Part shown: in pieces, positions 17,833 through 26,282 of the stretch | How the letters are laid out: every line of letters begins with the position of its first letter | How positions within the stretch are numbered: the first letter of the stretch is position 1 | DNA from: Parafrankia irregularis | Lineage (GTDB): Bacteria; Actinomycetota; Actinomycetes; Frankiales; Frankiaceae | NCBI RefSeq assembly: GCF_001536285.1 | Contig: NZ_FAOZ01000002.1 | Span: forward strand, 1-64,000 | DNA: 64,000 nucleotides | Direction: 5' to 3' | Made by a program: the position numbers and the translations under genes | Notes under the pieces: model-generated | The model's input: only the letters and a program-made list of their open reading frames with translations | The model's database searches: none | Told to the model about the DNA's origin: nothing

Positions 17833-18237
17833 TCAGAGTGAGGTGTTGCGCGCCTGCATCCCGGGCGCTTCCGGGTCGATTCCCCAGCTGATGATCCGTC
17901 GTGGACGAATGCGGATCACCTCCGGGCTCAGGTATCCCTCCGGGGGATCCTCGCCGGTGACGGCGTCGGCCTCCCCGCGGATCTCCAGTCCGCGCACCTG
18001 CCAGGGGTCGACCGATGCGATGTCGTCCACGACGAGGGAGACCACCCTGGTCGCGGCGACGTTGCGGAACTTGCGGCTGGCGCCCAGGTTGTACCCGTGC
18101 ACGTCAATGGTGTCGGTGGCGGCGTTGTGCCGGAAACCGACCGGGCTGTTCTGTGGTGTGCCGTCCGGCGCGACGGTGGCCAGCCGGCCGAGGCGCTGCC
18201 CGGCCAGATAGGCGAGTTCGACGGTGGTGAAGATCAT
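17833..18237 (-). CDS. PPOX-class (F420- or flavin-binding) oxidoreductase
   Basis: This product of about 134 residues starts IFTTVELAYLAGQRLGRLATV and continues with PDGTPQNSPVGFRHN, DVHGYNLGASRKFRN and a late IRIRPRRIISWGID, the split-barrel layout of pyridoxamine-phosphate-oxidase-like F420-dependent proteins of actinobacteria. The cofactor (F420, FMN or haem) cannot be fixed by eye. The ATG at 18237 matches the usual family start; a TTG at 18258 would add seven residues. Confidence 0.88.
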   Translation of the reverse strand: MIFTTVELAYLAGQRLGRLATVAPDGTPQNSPVGFRHNAATDTIDVHGYNLGASRKFRNVAATRVVSLVVDDIASVDPWQVRGLEIRGEADAVTGEDPPEGYLSPEVIRIRPRRIISWGIDPEAPGMQARNTSL

Positions 18238-18620
18238 GTGCTGATCCTGCAGGCTCAACCGGGCTTCAGGTCAAGCGCCGTCCCGGGAACTGGCGACGGA
18301 ACGCCGGGGCTCGGTCCGGCGGCGCATCAGGAGGAACATCCGGTCGCCCGCGTGGTCGACCTGTCGGTGTTCGCGTGTGATCGGTGGATGTTCGTCGATC
18401 CGGTGGTGTCGCAGTGGATCGGTGTGCGGTATTCCGGAGTGGGATCAACGTCTGCCCGCCGCCCGAACCCGGATCATCTGGGTGCCCATCGACCTACCAG
18501 CACAAATCCATGCACTAAACAACGGAAACGGTGATTCATAGCCTACACATAGATTCCGCACGGGCTGGCCACAGCTGCCCTCGAGAGGCTCTCGAACGTG
18601 CAGAGACAGATACCGGCCCC
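18238..18620. other. Intergenic region upstream of the export operon
   Basis: These 383 bp hold no supported gene. AT-richer sequence at 18500-18560 is a likely promoter for the downstream operon. GAACATCC (18334-18341) and GGATGTTC (18386-18393) form a separated 8-bp inverted repeat that could be an operator. A GTG at 18531 in frame with the next gene is a possible alternative start. Confidence 0.5.
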
Positions 18621-20096
18621 ATGCGCCCGGTCATGACATTCGTGGGCCGGCTGGCTGCGCGCCGTCGACTGCTGGTCGCGCTGGTCGTGGTGGTGGTCAT
18701 CGCCGCCGGCATCATCATCTACGCGGTCACCCGTGGTGGATCCGACGACGCGGACGCGGCGACGCCGACTGTCACCTCGCGAACGGTGACGGCGGAGCTC
18801 AGTACGATCAAGCAGTCGATCTCCACGACCGGCACGATCGCACCCGCGACCCAGTCTGATCTGACGTTCCCGGCGTCCGGCAAGGTCACCAGTGTCCTGG
18901 TCAGCGAGGGTGACAAGGTGACCGTCGGCCAGAAGCTGGCGGCGATCGACTCGGCCTCGCTGGCCGCCAGCCTCGCCCAGGCGAAGCTGACGCTGGCCAA
19001 CGCCCAGGAGAAACTCGCCTCCGACGAGAGTGCCGACGCCTCCAGCGAGCAGATCGCCGCCGACGAGTCGGCGGTCACGACCGCGACGGACGGCGTCACC
19101 TCGGCGGAGGAGGACCTGGCCGGGGCGACCATGACCTCGCCGGTCAACGGCGTCGTGACGAGCATGGGCCTCGTGGTCGGGCAGCAGGTCTCCGGCTCCT
19201 CGAGCAGCTCCGGGTCATCCGGCGGCGGCAGCGGCGGCACAGGCGGAATGAGCGCGGGCGGCGGGACGTCCACCGGTTCGGGGAGCACGTCCACCACGTC
19301 GACGAGCGGGCAGATCACGGTCATCAGCACCGACTCGTGGATCGTCAACGCGACCGTCGACTCCAACAGCGTCGATCTGATCGCCAAGGGCAACCAGGCG
19401 ACGATCGTGCCGAGCTCAAGCAGCTCTTCCTCCACCACCACCGGCGGAGGCTTCGGGCAGTTCGCGGCCCGAAACGGCGGTGTGGCCGCCGGCGGCACCG
19501 CGGGTGGCGGCACGACGAGTGGCGGCACGACGGGCGGCACCGGCACGACGGGCGGCACCGGCACCGGTTCGGGCACGGCCGCGAGCGGGACCAGCAGCAC
19601 GATCTACGGAACGGTCGAGTCGGTGGGCCTGATCGCGTCCAGCTCCGGCCAGACCGCGACCTTCCCCGTGGTGATCAAGGTGACGGGCAGCCCCACCGGC
19701 CTGCACTCCGGCGCCAGCGCGACCGTCACCCTCATCTACAAGCAGCTCAGCAATGTCCTGGTCATCCCGACCAGCGCGATCACCCAGCAGGACGGCAAGT
19801 CCGTCGTGAAGCTCGTCTCCGGTGACTCGACGACGACCCGCGAGGTCACCACCGGAACCGCCAGCGGCGGCTACACCCAGATCGTCTCCGGCCTGTCCGA
19901 GGGCGACCAGGTGAAGTACGACGTCATCAGTGTGGTCCCCGGCGGTACCGGCACCGGTGGCGGCACCACGAACCGCAACGGTGGCCAGGGCTACGGCGGC
20001 TTCGGCGGCGGCACCGGCAGCTTCCCCGGTGGCGGCAGCTTCCCGGGTGGGGGAGCGGCCGGCGGCGGGGGCGGCTTCCCCGGCGGGGGCAACTGA
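18621..20096 (+). CDS. HlyD/MacA-like efflux adaptor (membrane fusion protein)
   Basis: From the ATG at 18621 the product is 491 residues with one N-terminal membrane helix (about 17-36). The lipoyl-like half-motif LTFPASGKVTSVLVSEGDKVTVGQKLAAID is followed by a coiled-coil hairpin (QAKLTLANAQEKLASDESA) and the second half MTSPVNGVVTSMGLVVGQQV. Gly/Ser/Thr-rich linkers (about 195-235 and 275-330) interrupt the beta-barrel part, and the C-terminus is Gly-rich. MacA-type adaptors connect the ATPase/permease to the cell exterior. The ABC ATPase gene starts 1 bp after the stop. Confidence 0.9.
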   Translation: MRPVMTFVGRLAARRRLLVALVVVVVIAAGIIIYAVTRGGSDDADAATPTVTSRTVTAELSTIKQSISTTGTIAPATQSDLTFPASGKVTSVLVSEGDKVTVGQKLAAIDSASLAASLAQAKLTLANAQEKLASDESADASSEQIAADESAVTTATDGVTSAEEDLAGATMTSPVNGVVTSMGLVVGQQVSGSSSSSGSSGGGSGGTGGMSAGGGTSTGSGSTSTTSTSGQITVISTDSWIVNATVDSNSVDLIAKGNQATIVPSSSSSSSTTTGGGFGQFAARNGGVAAGGTAGGGTTSGGTTGGTGTTGGTGTGSGTAASGTSSTIYGTVESVGLIASSSGQTATFPVVIKVTGSPTGLHSGASATVTLIYKQLSNVLVIPTSAITQQDGKSVVKLVSGDSTTTREVTTGTASGGYTQIVSGLSEGDQVKYDVISVVPGGTGTGGGTTNRNGGQGYGGFGGGTGSFPGGGSFPGGGAAGGGGGFPGGGN

Positions 20097-20097
20097 C

Positions 20098-21186
20098 ATG
20101 GCCAGGAGATCGCGCAGGCGTGAGCGTGCGGCGGCGGCCGAGTCACCCCAGCAGGGGCTCACGGACACGCCGACGGCAGGCACCCCGGCCCCGGACTCCC
20201 CGGCCCCGGACTCCTCGAGCACGGACATCTGGGCCAGGGGCACCGAGTCCCGGGACGTCCCGTCCCAGTTCACCCCGGTGGCCTACGAGGAGCCGGCGAC
20301 GATGCCGCTGGCTCGGTTGCCGCTGGGCGCCGAGCACGCGACCGCGACCGGAACCGCGACCGGAACCGCGACCGCGACCGGAGCTGCAACCGGGGCACCG
20401 GTCATCGAGCTGGACCAGGTGTCCAAGTCGTACCGGGCCGGTGCGTTGGACGTCGCCGCGCTGCGCGGTGTCTCGACCCGGATCGGCCAGGGCGAGTACG
20501 TCGCCATCGTCGGTCCGTCCGGCTCGGGAAAGTCGACGTTGATGCACATCATCGGCTGCCTCGACGTGCTCACCGGCGGCACCTACCGGCTTTCCGGCGA
20601 GGACGTCAGCGCGATGACCGAGGAGGACCTGGCCGAGATCCGCAACCGCCGGATCGGGTTCGTCTTCCAGCAGTTCAACCTGCTGCCGTCGCTGTCCGCC
20701 TGGCGCAACGTCGAGCTGCCGCTGGTGTACCGGGGGGAGCGGCGGGACGTCCGCCGCAGCCGGGCCGTCGCCGCGCTGGAGCGGGTCGGCCTCGCCGATC
20801 GGGTCGAGCACCGGCCCGGTGAGCTTTCCGGCGGCCAGCAGCAGCGGGTCGCGGTGGCCCGCGCGCTGGTCGGCGACCCGTCCCTCATCCTCGCCGACGA
20901 GCCGACCGGCAACCTCGACTCGACGGCGACCCGCGACGTGCTGAACCTCTTCGACGAGCTGCACGCGCAGGGCCGAACGATCGTCCTGATCACCCACGAG
21001 CAGGAGGTGGCCGACCGGGCCCGGCGGGTGCTTCGGATCCGGGACGGGCTGATCGATTCCGACTCCGCGGCCGACGCCGCAGTCGACTCCGCGGCTGGCT
21101 CGGCTTCCGCCGTGGCGGCCCAGCCGGTCGCGCATCCGGCGACTAAGCCGGCGACTCAGCCGACGACTCAGGTGGCGACCCGCTGA
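20098..21186 (+). CDS. MacB-like ABC transporter ATP-binding protein
   Basis: The 362-residue protein has an unusual 100-residue N-terminal extension rich in Ala/Thr/Pro. The ATPase follows: VIELDQVSKSYRAG, Walker A GPSGSGKS at about 140-147, Q-loop FVFQQFNLLPSLS, signature LSGGQQQR, Walker B LILADEP, and the H-loop LITHEQE. It belongs to the LolD/MacB exporter group. The permease is separate and starts at the base where this gene ends. A TATG/ATPK-type repeat tail follows the domain. Confidence 0.94.
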   Translation: MARRSRRRERAAAAESPQQGLTDTPTAGTPAPDSPAPDSSSTDIWARGTESRDVPSQFTPVAYEEPATMPLARLPLGAEHATATGTATGTATATGAATGAPVIELDQVSKSYRAGALDVAALRGVSTRIGQGEYVAIVGPSGSGKSTLMHIIGCLDVLTGGTYRLSGEDVSAMTEEDLAEIRNRRIGFVFQQFNLLPSLSAWRNVELPLVYRGERRDVRRSRAVAALERVGLADRVEHRPGELSGGQQQRVAVARALVGDPSLILADEPTGNLDSTATRDVLNLFDELHAQGRTIVLITHEQEVADRARRVLRIRDGLIDSDSAADAAVDSAAGSASAVAAQPVAHPATKPATQPTTQVATR

Positions 21187-22421
21187 TGGGCTGGCTGGAG
21201 ACACTCCGCACCGGGCTGGACGCCATCCGCACCCACCGGCTGCGGTCCGGGCTGACGGTGCTCGGCATCCTGATCGGCATCGCCGCCGTGGTCCTCACCG
21301 TGGGCCTCGGTGTCGGTGCGCAGGACGAGGTGGGCGAGGAGATCAACTCGCTGGGCAGCAACCTGCTCATCGTCTCGCCGGGCAGCTCGACGGACTCCTC
21401 GACAGGCCTGCGCGGCGGGTTCGGCTCCTCGTCGACACTGACCACGTCCGACGCGACCGCGCTGACGTCGAAGACCGCCGCCCCCGACATCGAGGGCGTC
21501 GCCCCGATCAAGCAGAGCTCCATGTCGCTGCTGAACGGTTCGACGAACTGGACGACCACCGTGGTCGGCACCACCCCGGACTGGCTGCCCGTGCGCAGCC
21601 GCACCCTCACCGAGGGCCGCTTCATCACCACGACGGACGAAGCTCAGTCGGCGGCGGTCACCGTCCTGGCCTCGGACACGGCGACGGAGCTGTTCGGCCG
21701 ACGCAGCCCGGTCGGCCAGAGCGTGACGATCAACAACATCGCGTTCCAGGTCATCGGGGTGCTCGAATCGGCCGGGTCGGACAGCTCGAGCAACCTCGAC
21801 GACCAGGCCATCGTGCCGATGTCGACCGGGGCGAACCGGCTGTTCGGCGGGACGACCCGCAACTCGGTCTCGACCATCTACATCAAGGCGACCTCCGCGG
21901 ACACGCTGTCGGCGGCCTACCAGGAAGCCAACAACCTGCTGCTGAACCAGCACAGCATCACGGACTCGTCCAGCGCGGATTTCACGATCACCACCCAGGA
22001 CTCGCTGCTCGACACGGCGACGTCCGTGAGCAGGACGCTCACCGTGCTGCTGGCCGGCATCGCGGCGCTGTCGCTGCTGGTGGGCGGTATCGGTGTCATG
22101 AACATCATGCTGGTCTCGGTGACCGAGCGCACCCGCGAGATCGGGCTGCGCAAGGCCCTGGGCGCACCGCCCGCCGCGATCCGACGGCAGTTCCTCATCG
22201 AGGCGTCGATGCTCAGCCTCGTCGGCGGCGCGGTCGGTGCCCTGCTGGGCATCACCGGGGCGCTGGTACTGCCCCAGTTCATCGACAACTCGGTGGCCAT
22301 CGTCTGGTGGGCGGTGTTCGGCTCCCTCGCCGTCGCCGTGGCCATCGGCGTCGCCTTCGGTGTCTATCCCGCCAGCCGCGCCGCCCGACTGGCTCCCATC
22401 GACGCGCTCCGCAGCGACTAG
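21186..22421 (+). CDS. MacB-like ABC transporter permease (FtsX/MacB-PCD domains)
   Basis: The 411-residue protein has one N-terminal membrane helix (TVLGILIGIAAVVLTVGLGVG), a large extracytoplasmic MacB_PCD domain, and three C-terminal helices. The FtsX hallmark GGIGVMNIMLVSVTERTREIGLRKALGA is present. It pairs with the upstream ATPase to form a type VII ABC exporter that moves substrates or force across the envelope. The gene ends 9 bp before the first ATG of the next product. Confidence 0.94.
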   Translation: MGWLETLRTGLDAIRTHRLRSGLTVLGILIGIAAVVLTVGLGVGAQDEVGEEINSLGSNLLIVSPGSSTDSSTGLRGGFGSSSTLTTSDATALTSKTAAPDIEGVAPIKQSSMSLLNGSTNWTTTVVGTTPDWLPVRSRTLTEGRFITTTDEAQSAAVTVLASDTATELFGRRSPVGQSVTINNIAFQVIGVLESAGSDSSSNLDDQAIVPMSTGANRLFGGTTRNSVSTIYIKATSADTLSAAYQEANNLLLNQHSITDSSSADFTITTQDSLLDTATSVSRTLTVLLAGIAALSLLVGGIGVMNIMLVSVTERTREIGLRKALGAPPAAIRRQFLIEASMLSLVGGAVGALLGITGALVLPQFIDNSVAIVWWAVFGSLAVAVAIGVAFGVYPASRAARLAPIDALRSD

Positions 22422-22448
22422 TCGCCGACCATGACGAGGACAAAGAAC

Positions 22449-23540
22449 ATGACTGGCCAGGCTCCCACTTCCGTTCCATCGACCGGGTCCGTGCCGTCGA
22501 CCGAGTCATCCGAGTCATCCGAGTCATCCGGGCCATACGGGTCATCGACCGGTGGACGTCGTCCCGCGCGTCGTCGCGCGTCCGTCGCCGCCGCTGTCGC
22601 GTCCGCCGCCGTGCTGACCGCTGTGCTGGCCGGCTGCGGTGGCTCCTCCGGGACGTCCAACGCGCAGGGCGAGCAGGGCGGCGGTCAGACCGGGCAGGGC
22701 ACCGGCGGCGGACGGGCCGGCGGCGCTGCCGCGTCGGGCCTCATCGCGGCGGTCGACTCGGGCACCATGCAGGTGCAGAACCAGCAGTCCGGCCAGGTCG
22801 CGGTGAAGTTCGGCGACAGCACCACGTTCACCCAGACCGTCTCGGCGGCCCTGGGCGATGTCACGACCGGCGTGTGCGTCACCGCGGCGAGCGTGTCCAC
22901 GGGTGGCACGCAGGCCTCCGGCACGCCCAGCGCGCGGTCCACGGCGCAGCCGACGGCCATGCCGACGTCCTTCACGGCCACGACCGTGTCGATCAGCCAG
23001 CCGACCGACGGCTCCTGCACCACCGGCTTCGGCGGCGGCACCCGGCCGAGCGGTACGCCCAGCGGTATGCCGAGTGGTATGCCGACCGCGATGCCGAGCG
23101 GCGCGCCTGGCGGCCAGGGCGGTGGCTTCGGTGGCGGCGGCAACGGTGGTCAGGGCGCGCCGGGGGGCGGCGGCGGGTTCGGTGGGCGGGCGACGGGCGA
23201 GGTGACGGCGGTCTCCGGCTCCACGATCACCGTCTCGGGCACCAGCTTCGGCAGCAACGAGACCGTCACCTACACGGTGCTCGTCGACGGCAGCACCACC
23301 TACACCAGGTCGGCCACGGCGGCCGCCGACGCGGCGACGGTCGGGCGGTGCGCGGTCGTGAACGGCGACACCGACGACACCGGCACCGTGACCGCGACCC
23401 GGATCGCGCTGAGCGACGCGACGAACGGAACCTGCACGACCGGCTTCGGTGCCGGCGGGTTCGGCGGCGGTGGCGGGTTCGGCGGCGGCGGCGGTGCGGG
23501 CGGCAACGGCTCCAACGGCAACGGGACTGCCAATGGCTGA
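22449..23540 (+). CDS. Gly-rich lipoprotein with two DUF5666-like beta modules
   Basis: The ATG at 22449 has a GAGGA ribosome binding site, better than the ATG at 22431. The product of about 363 residues has a long n-region, a lipobox (VLAGC, Cys near residue 63) and two similar modules: LIAAVDSGTMQVQNQQSGQ and VTAVSGSTITVSGTSFGSN, each ending in a GTCTTGF-like segment (SCTTGFGGG, TCTTGFGAG). Gly/Ser/Pro linkers separate them. It overlaps the start of the next adaptor gene, so it is probably an exported partner of this transporter. Confidence 0.8.
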   Translation: MTGQAPTSVPSTGSVPSTESSESSESSGPYGSSTGGRRPARRRASVAAAVASAAVLTAVLAGCGGSSGTSNAQGEQGGGQTGQGTGGGRAGGAAASGLIAAVDSGTMQVQNQQSGQVAVKFGDSTTFTQTVSAALGDVTTGVCVTAASVSTGGTQASGTPSARSTAQPTAMPTSFTATTVSISQPTDGSCTTGFGGGTRPSGTPSGMPSGMPTAMPSGAPGGQGGGFGGGGNGGQGAPGGGGGFGGRATGEVTAVSGSTITVSGTSFGSNETVTYTVLVDGSTTYTRSATAAADAATVGRCAVVNGDTDDTGTVTATRIALSDATNGTCTTGFGAGGFGGGGGFGGGGGAGGNGSNGNGTANG

Positions 23541-26217
23541 GGACGTCGCCGTTGCCCATGGTGCCGTTCCCGCTGATGGTGCCGTTCCGGCTGATGGTGC
23601 CGTTCCGGCCGACGGTGCCGTTCCGGCTGACGGCGCTGTGCCTGCGGCTGACGGTGCGGTGCCGGCTGACGGTGCGGTGCGGGCCAAGCCGGACTCCACT
23701 GCGATGCGGAGCCGGCGGCGCCGGCCGAAGCCCCGGCGCAAGGGCGTGGCCGTTGCGGTGACCGCAGTGGTGGTCGTGGCGGCAGGAGTGGGCACGGGGC
23801 TCGCGACCAGCGGGGATGACGGCCCCTCCTACCGGCTCGCCGCCGCGAGCACCGCATCGGTCACTCAGACCCTGACCTCGGTCGGAACCCTGAGCACGGT
23901 CAACACGGCGACCCTCGCCTTCCCGGTCAGCGGGACGGTGACCTCGGTGCCGGTGCAGATCGGCGACAAGGTCAGCGCCGGGCAGGTGCTCGCCTATCTG
24001 GACCCGGCCGCGCTGCAGGTCGCGCTCAACACGGCGAACCAGAACCTGGCTGACGCGAAGCTGACGCTGGCGAACGACGCGTCCGGGCAGACATCCAGCA
24101 GCAGTAGCGGCGGCTCGCAGGGCGGGTCGACGAACCTGACCTCCGGGTCGTCGGACGGCGCGGTCAGCCTGCTGGCGAACTCCGCGTCCGGTTCCACGGC
24201 CGCCCCCGGGTCTGGCGGTTCCACCGGCGTGCAACTGACGAGCCTGGAGACCGGACGGGTCGTGGCCACGGTCTCGGCGGGACGGATCGTGAGCGTCTCC
24301 TCGGGCGCCGCCATCCGCACCGCCGCGAACACCACCGCCGCGAACACCACCGCCACGGCCGCGACTGCGGCCGCGACGACGACCACCCCCGGGAAGCCGA
24401 GCACGCTGGCGACCGCGGTGACCGCGGCACAGCAGGACGTGATCGCCGCCCAGTCGGAGCTGGACAGCGTGCTGGCGGATCTCGGTGCCGACCTGACCGC
24501 GCTGACCGCCCAGGGCGGCGGCTGCGCTGTGGGCAGTGGCGCCGCGCCCGCCCCGATCTCCTTCACGGCGACGCCGACCACGGCCGGCACGATCAGCGGC
24601 ACCGTCGGCGACCAGGACAAGGTGACGCTGAGCCGGAACGGCTCCGTCATCGCGACCAGGACCGGCTCGTACACCTTCACCGGGCTGAAGGCCGGTGCCG
24701 AGTACACCGTGAAGATCCAGCAGGTGGGCGGCACCGGCACCATCGACGTCACGCGGTGCCAGAACGCGATCAACGCGCTCGTGACCAGGTTCAGCGGGTC
24801 GTCCGGTGCGTCGGGCGGGTCGAACCTGGCCTCCCTGACCTCGCGTCTCGCCTCGGCGAAGACCAACCTCGACAAGGCCGTCAGCGCGCTGAGCAGCGCC
24901 GGCGGCGGATCAGGCGCGCCGCAGACCTCGCCTCCGTCGACCTCGCCGTCCCCCGGCGGGACGTCCGCTCCGGGCACCAACGGCTCCGGTACGAACGGCT
25001 CCGGTACGAACGGCTCCGGTACGAACGGCTCCGGTACGGGTGGCCGGCCCTCGACCGCTCCCTCCCCGAAGCCGTCCGCGACGGGCTCGACCGGCAGCGG
25101 TGCGGGTACCGGCAGCGGTGCGGGTACCGGCAGCGGTGCGGGTACTGGTACAGGCACCGGTAGCCGCCCATCCGCGGCAGCCAGCCCCTCCGGCGGCACC
25201 GGCTCGACTGCGACGCAGAGCGCGACTCCTGGCACGGACGGGCGTGGGGCGACCAGCGGCACCGGCGGATCCACGACCGGTACCACCGGTGCCACCGGCA
25301 CGACTGGCGGTACCGGTGGCACTGGTGGTTCGGGCTTCAGCGGCTCCGGTGGCAGCGGCTCCACCTCTGGTGGCGCGATGTCCGGCGCTACGGGCGGCGG
25401 TTCGTCGACGCGGACGACCCAGGTGGCCACCGCCGAGCAGCTCGCCGCCGACCAGGCCGCCATCGACGCGGCGGCCGCGCAGGTCACGGTGGCCCAGGCG
25501 AACCTGAACGGCGCCACGCTCACCAGCCCGATCAGCGGGACGGTCGGCGCCATCTCGGTCGCCGTCGGCAGCGAGGTCAGCTCCTTCTCGTCGAGCGCGA
25601 CCATCACCGTGCTCGGCGAAGGCGACAAGCAGATCACCACGACGGTCCCGCTGTCCGCCGTCGACACGGTGAAGGTGTCCAACCCGGCGACCATCACCGT
25701 CGACGGTGTCAAGGAGCCCCTGACCGGCACGGTGTCGTCGATCGGCGCGCTGAACAGCAGCACCGGGTCGACGACGACCTATCCGGTCAGGATCGTGCTG
25801 AAGCCGAGCAGCGCCAACCTCTATGACGGCACCGGCGCCAGCGTGTCGATCACGGTCAAGGAGGTCAGGGACGTCCTGACCGTGCCGACGTCCGCGGTGC
25901 ACCGCACCGGCCAGCTGACCACGGTCAACGTGCTGAAGGACGGCAAGGCGACGGCCGTCCAGGTGCAGATCGGCGCGACCGGCCCCGAGCGGACCGAGGT
26001 GACCTCCGGACTCGAAGCCGGTGACCAGGTCGTCCTCGCCGACGTCAACGCCGCGCTGCCCTCCGACGATTCGGACGACTCGTCCAACAGCGGCGGACTG
26101 TTCGGCGGTGGCAGCAGCAGCAACAACGGCGGCGGGACGTTCCCCGGCGGCGCCGGCGGTGGCTTCGCGGGCGGTGGATTCACCGGCGGCGTCCCCGCTG
26201 GAGGCGGTGGCCGCTGA
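23533..26217 (+). CDS. Second, very long HlyD-like efflux adaptor with low-complexity insertions
   Basis: The 894-residue product starts with tandem GAVPAD hexapeptides (about 10-50), then basic residues and a membrane helix (71-90). The lipoyl-like half LAFPVSGTVTSVPVQIGDKVSAGQVLAYLD and the other half LTSPISGTVGAISVAVGSEV lie more than 500 residues apart. Between them are an Ig-like module (ISFTATPTTAGTISGTVGDQ) and long Gly/Ser/Thr tandem repeats (NGSGT, GTGSGA). The C-terminal barrel (DVLTVPTSAVHRTGQLTTVNVL) is typical. The start overlaps the lipoprotein gene by 8 nt. Confidence 0.87.
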   Translation: MAEDVAVAHGAVPADGAVPADGAVPADGAVPADGAVPAADGAVPADGAVRAKPDSTAMRSRRRRPKPRRKGVAVAVTAVVVVAAGVGTGLATSGDDGPSYRLAAASTASVTQTLTSVGTLSTVNTATLAFPVSGTVTSVPVQIGDKVSAGQVLAYLDPAALQVALNTANQNLADAKLTLANDASGQTSSSSSGGSQGGSTNLTSGSSDGAVSLLANSASGSTAAPGSGGSTGVQLTSLETGRVVATVSAGRIVSVSSGAAIRTAANTTAANTTATAATAAATTTTPGKPSTLATAVTAAQQDVIAAQSELDSVLADLGADLTALTAQGGGCAVGSGAAPAPISFTATPTTAGTISGTVGDQDKVTLSRNGSVIATRTGSYTFTGLKAGAEYTVKIQQVGGTGTIDVTRCQNAINALVTRFSGSSGASGGSNLASLTSRLASAKTNLDKAVSALSSAGGGSGAPQTSPPSTSPSPGGTSAPGTNGSGTNGSGTNGSGTNGSGTGGRPSTAPSPKPSATGSTGSGAGTGSGAGTGSGAGTGTGTGSRPSAAASPSGGTGSTATQSATPGTDGRGATSGTGGSTTGTTGATGTTGGTGGTGGSGFSGSGGSGSTSGGAMSGATGGGSSTRTTQVATAEQLAADQAAIDAAAAQVTVAQANLNGATLTSPISGTVGAISVAVGSEVSSFSSSATITVLGEGDKQITTTVPLSAVDTVKVSNPATITVDGVKEPLTGTVSSIGALNSSTGSTTTYPVRIVLKPSSANLYDGTGASVSITVKEVRDVLTVPTSAVHRTGQLTTVNVLKDGKATAVQVQIGATGPERTEVTSGLEAGDQVVLADVNAALPSDDSDDSSNSGGLFGGGSSSNNGGGTFPGGAGGGFAGGGFTGGVPAGGGGR
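23557..23684 (+). repeat. In-frame 18-bp tandem repeat encoding GAVPAD units
   Basis: About seven degenerate copies of an 18-bp unit (for example GGTGCCGTTCCGGCTGAT) encode GAVPAD at the N-terminus of the second adaptor, on the cytoplasmic side of its membrane helix. Copy number may vary between strains. Confidence 0.8.
24969..25160 (+). repeat. In-frame tandem repeats encoding Gly/Ser/Thr linker
   Basis: A 15-bp unit (GGCTCCGGTACGAAC) is repeated about four times, followed after a short gap by an 18-bp unit (AGCGGTGCGGGTACCGGC) repeated three times. Both encode flexible linker inside the second adaptor. Confidence 0.85.
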
Positions 26218-26248
26218 CCGGCGACCGGTGACCTGACGGAGTGAGGCG

Positions 26249-26282
26249 ACCGGTAACAGCGGTTGGTGCCGCCGCTACCGGT
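26249..26282. terminator. Imperfect hairpin between convergent genes
   Basis: ACCGGTAACAGCGG (26249-26262) pairs with CCGCCGCTACCGGT (26269-26282) at 12 of 14 positions around a 6-nt loop. It lies between the end of the adaptor operon and the end of the convergent sugar-kinase gene, overlapping that gene's stop. There is no T-run, so terminator function is likely but unproven. Confidence 0.5.

Noticed and set aside
22307-23761. Plus-strand open frame of 484 codons with Arg-rich sequence.
   Set aside because: It is an out-of-frame shadow of the permease, lipoprotein and second adaptor genes.
24969-25160. Regular short repeats that could suggest a CRISPR array.
   Set aside because: Units are 15-18 bp, directly tandem without spacers, and in frame with protein linker.
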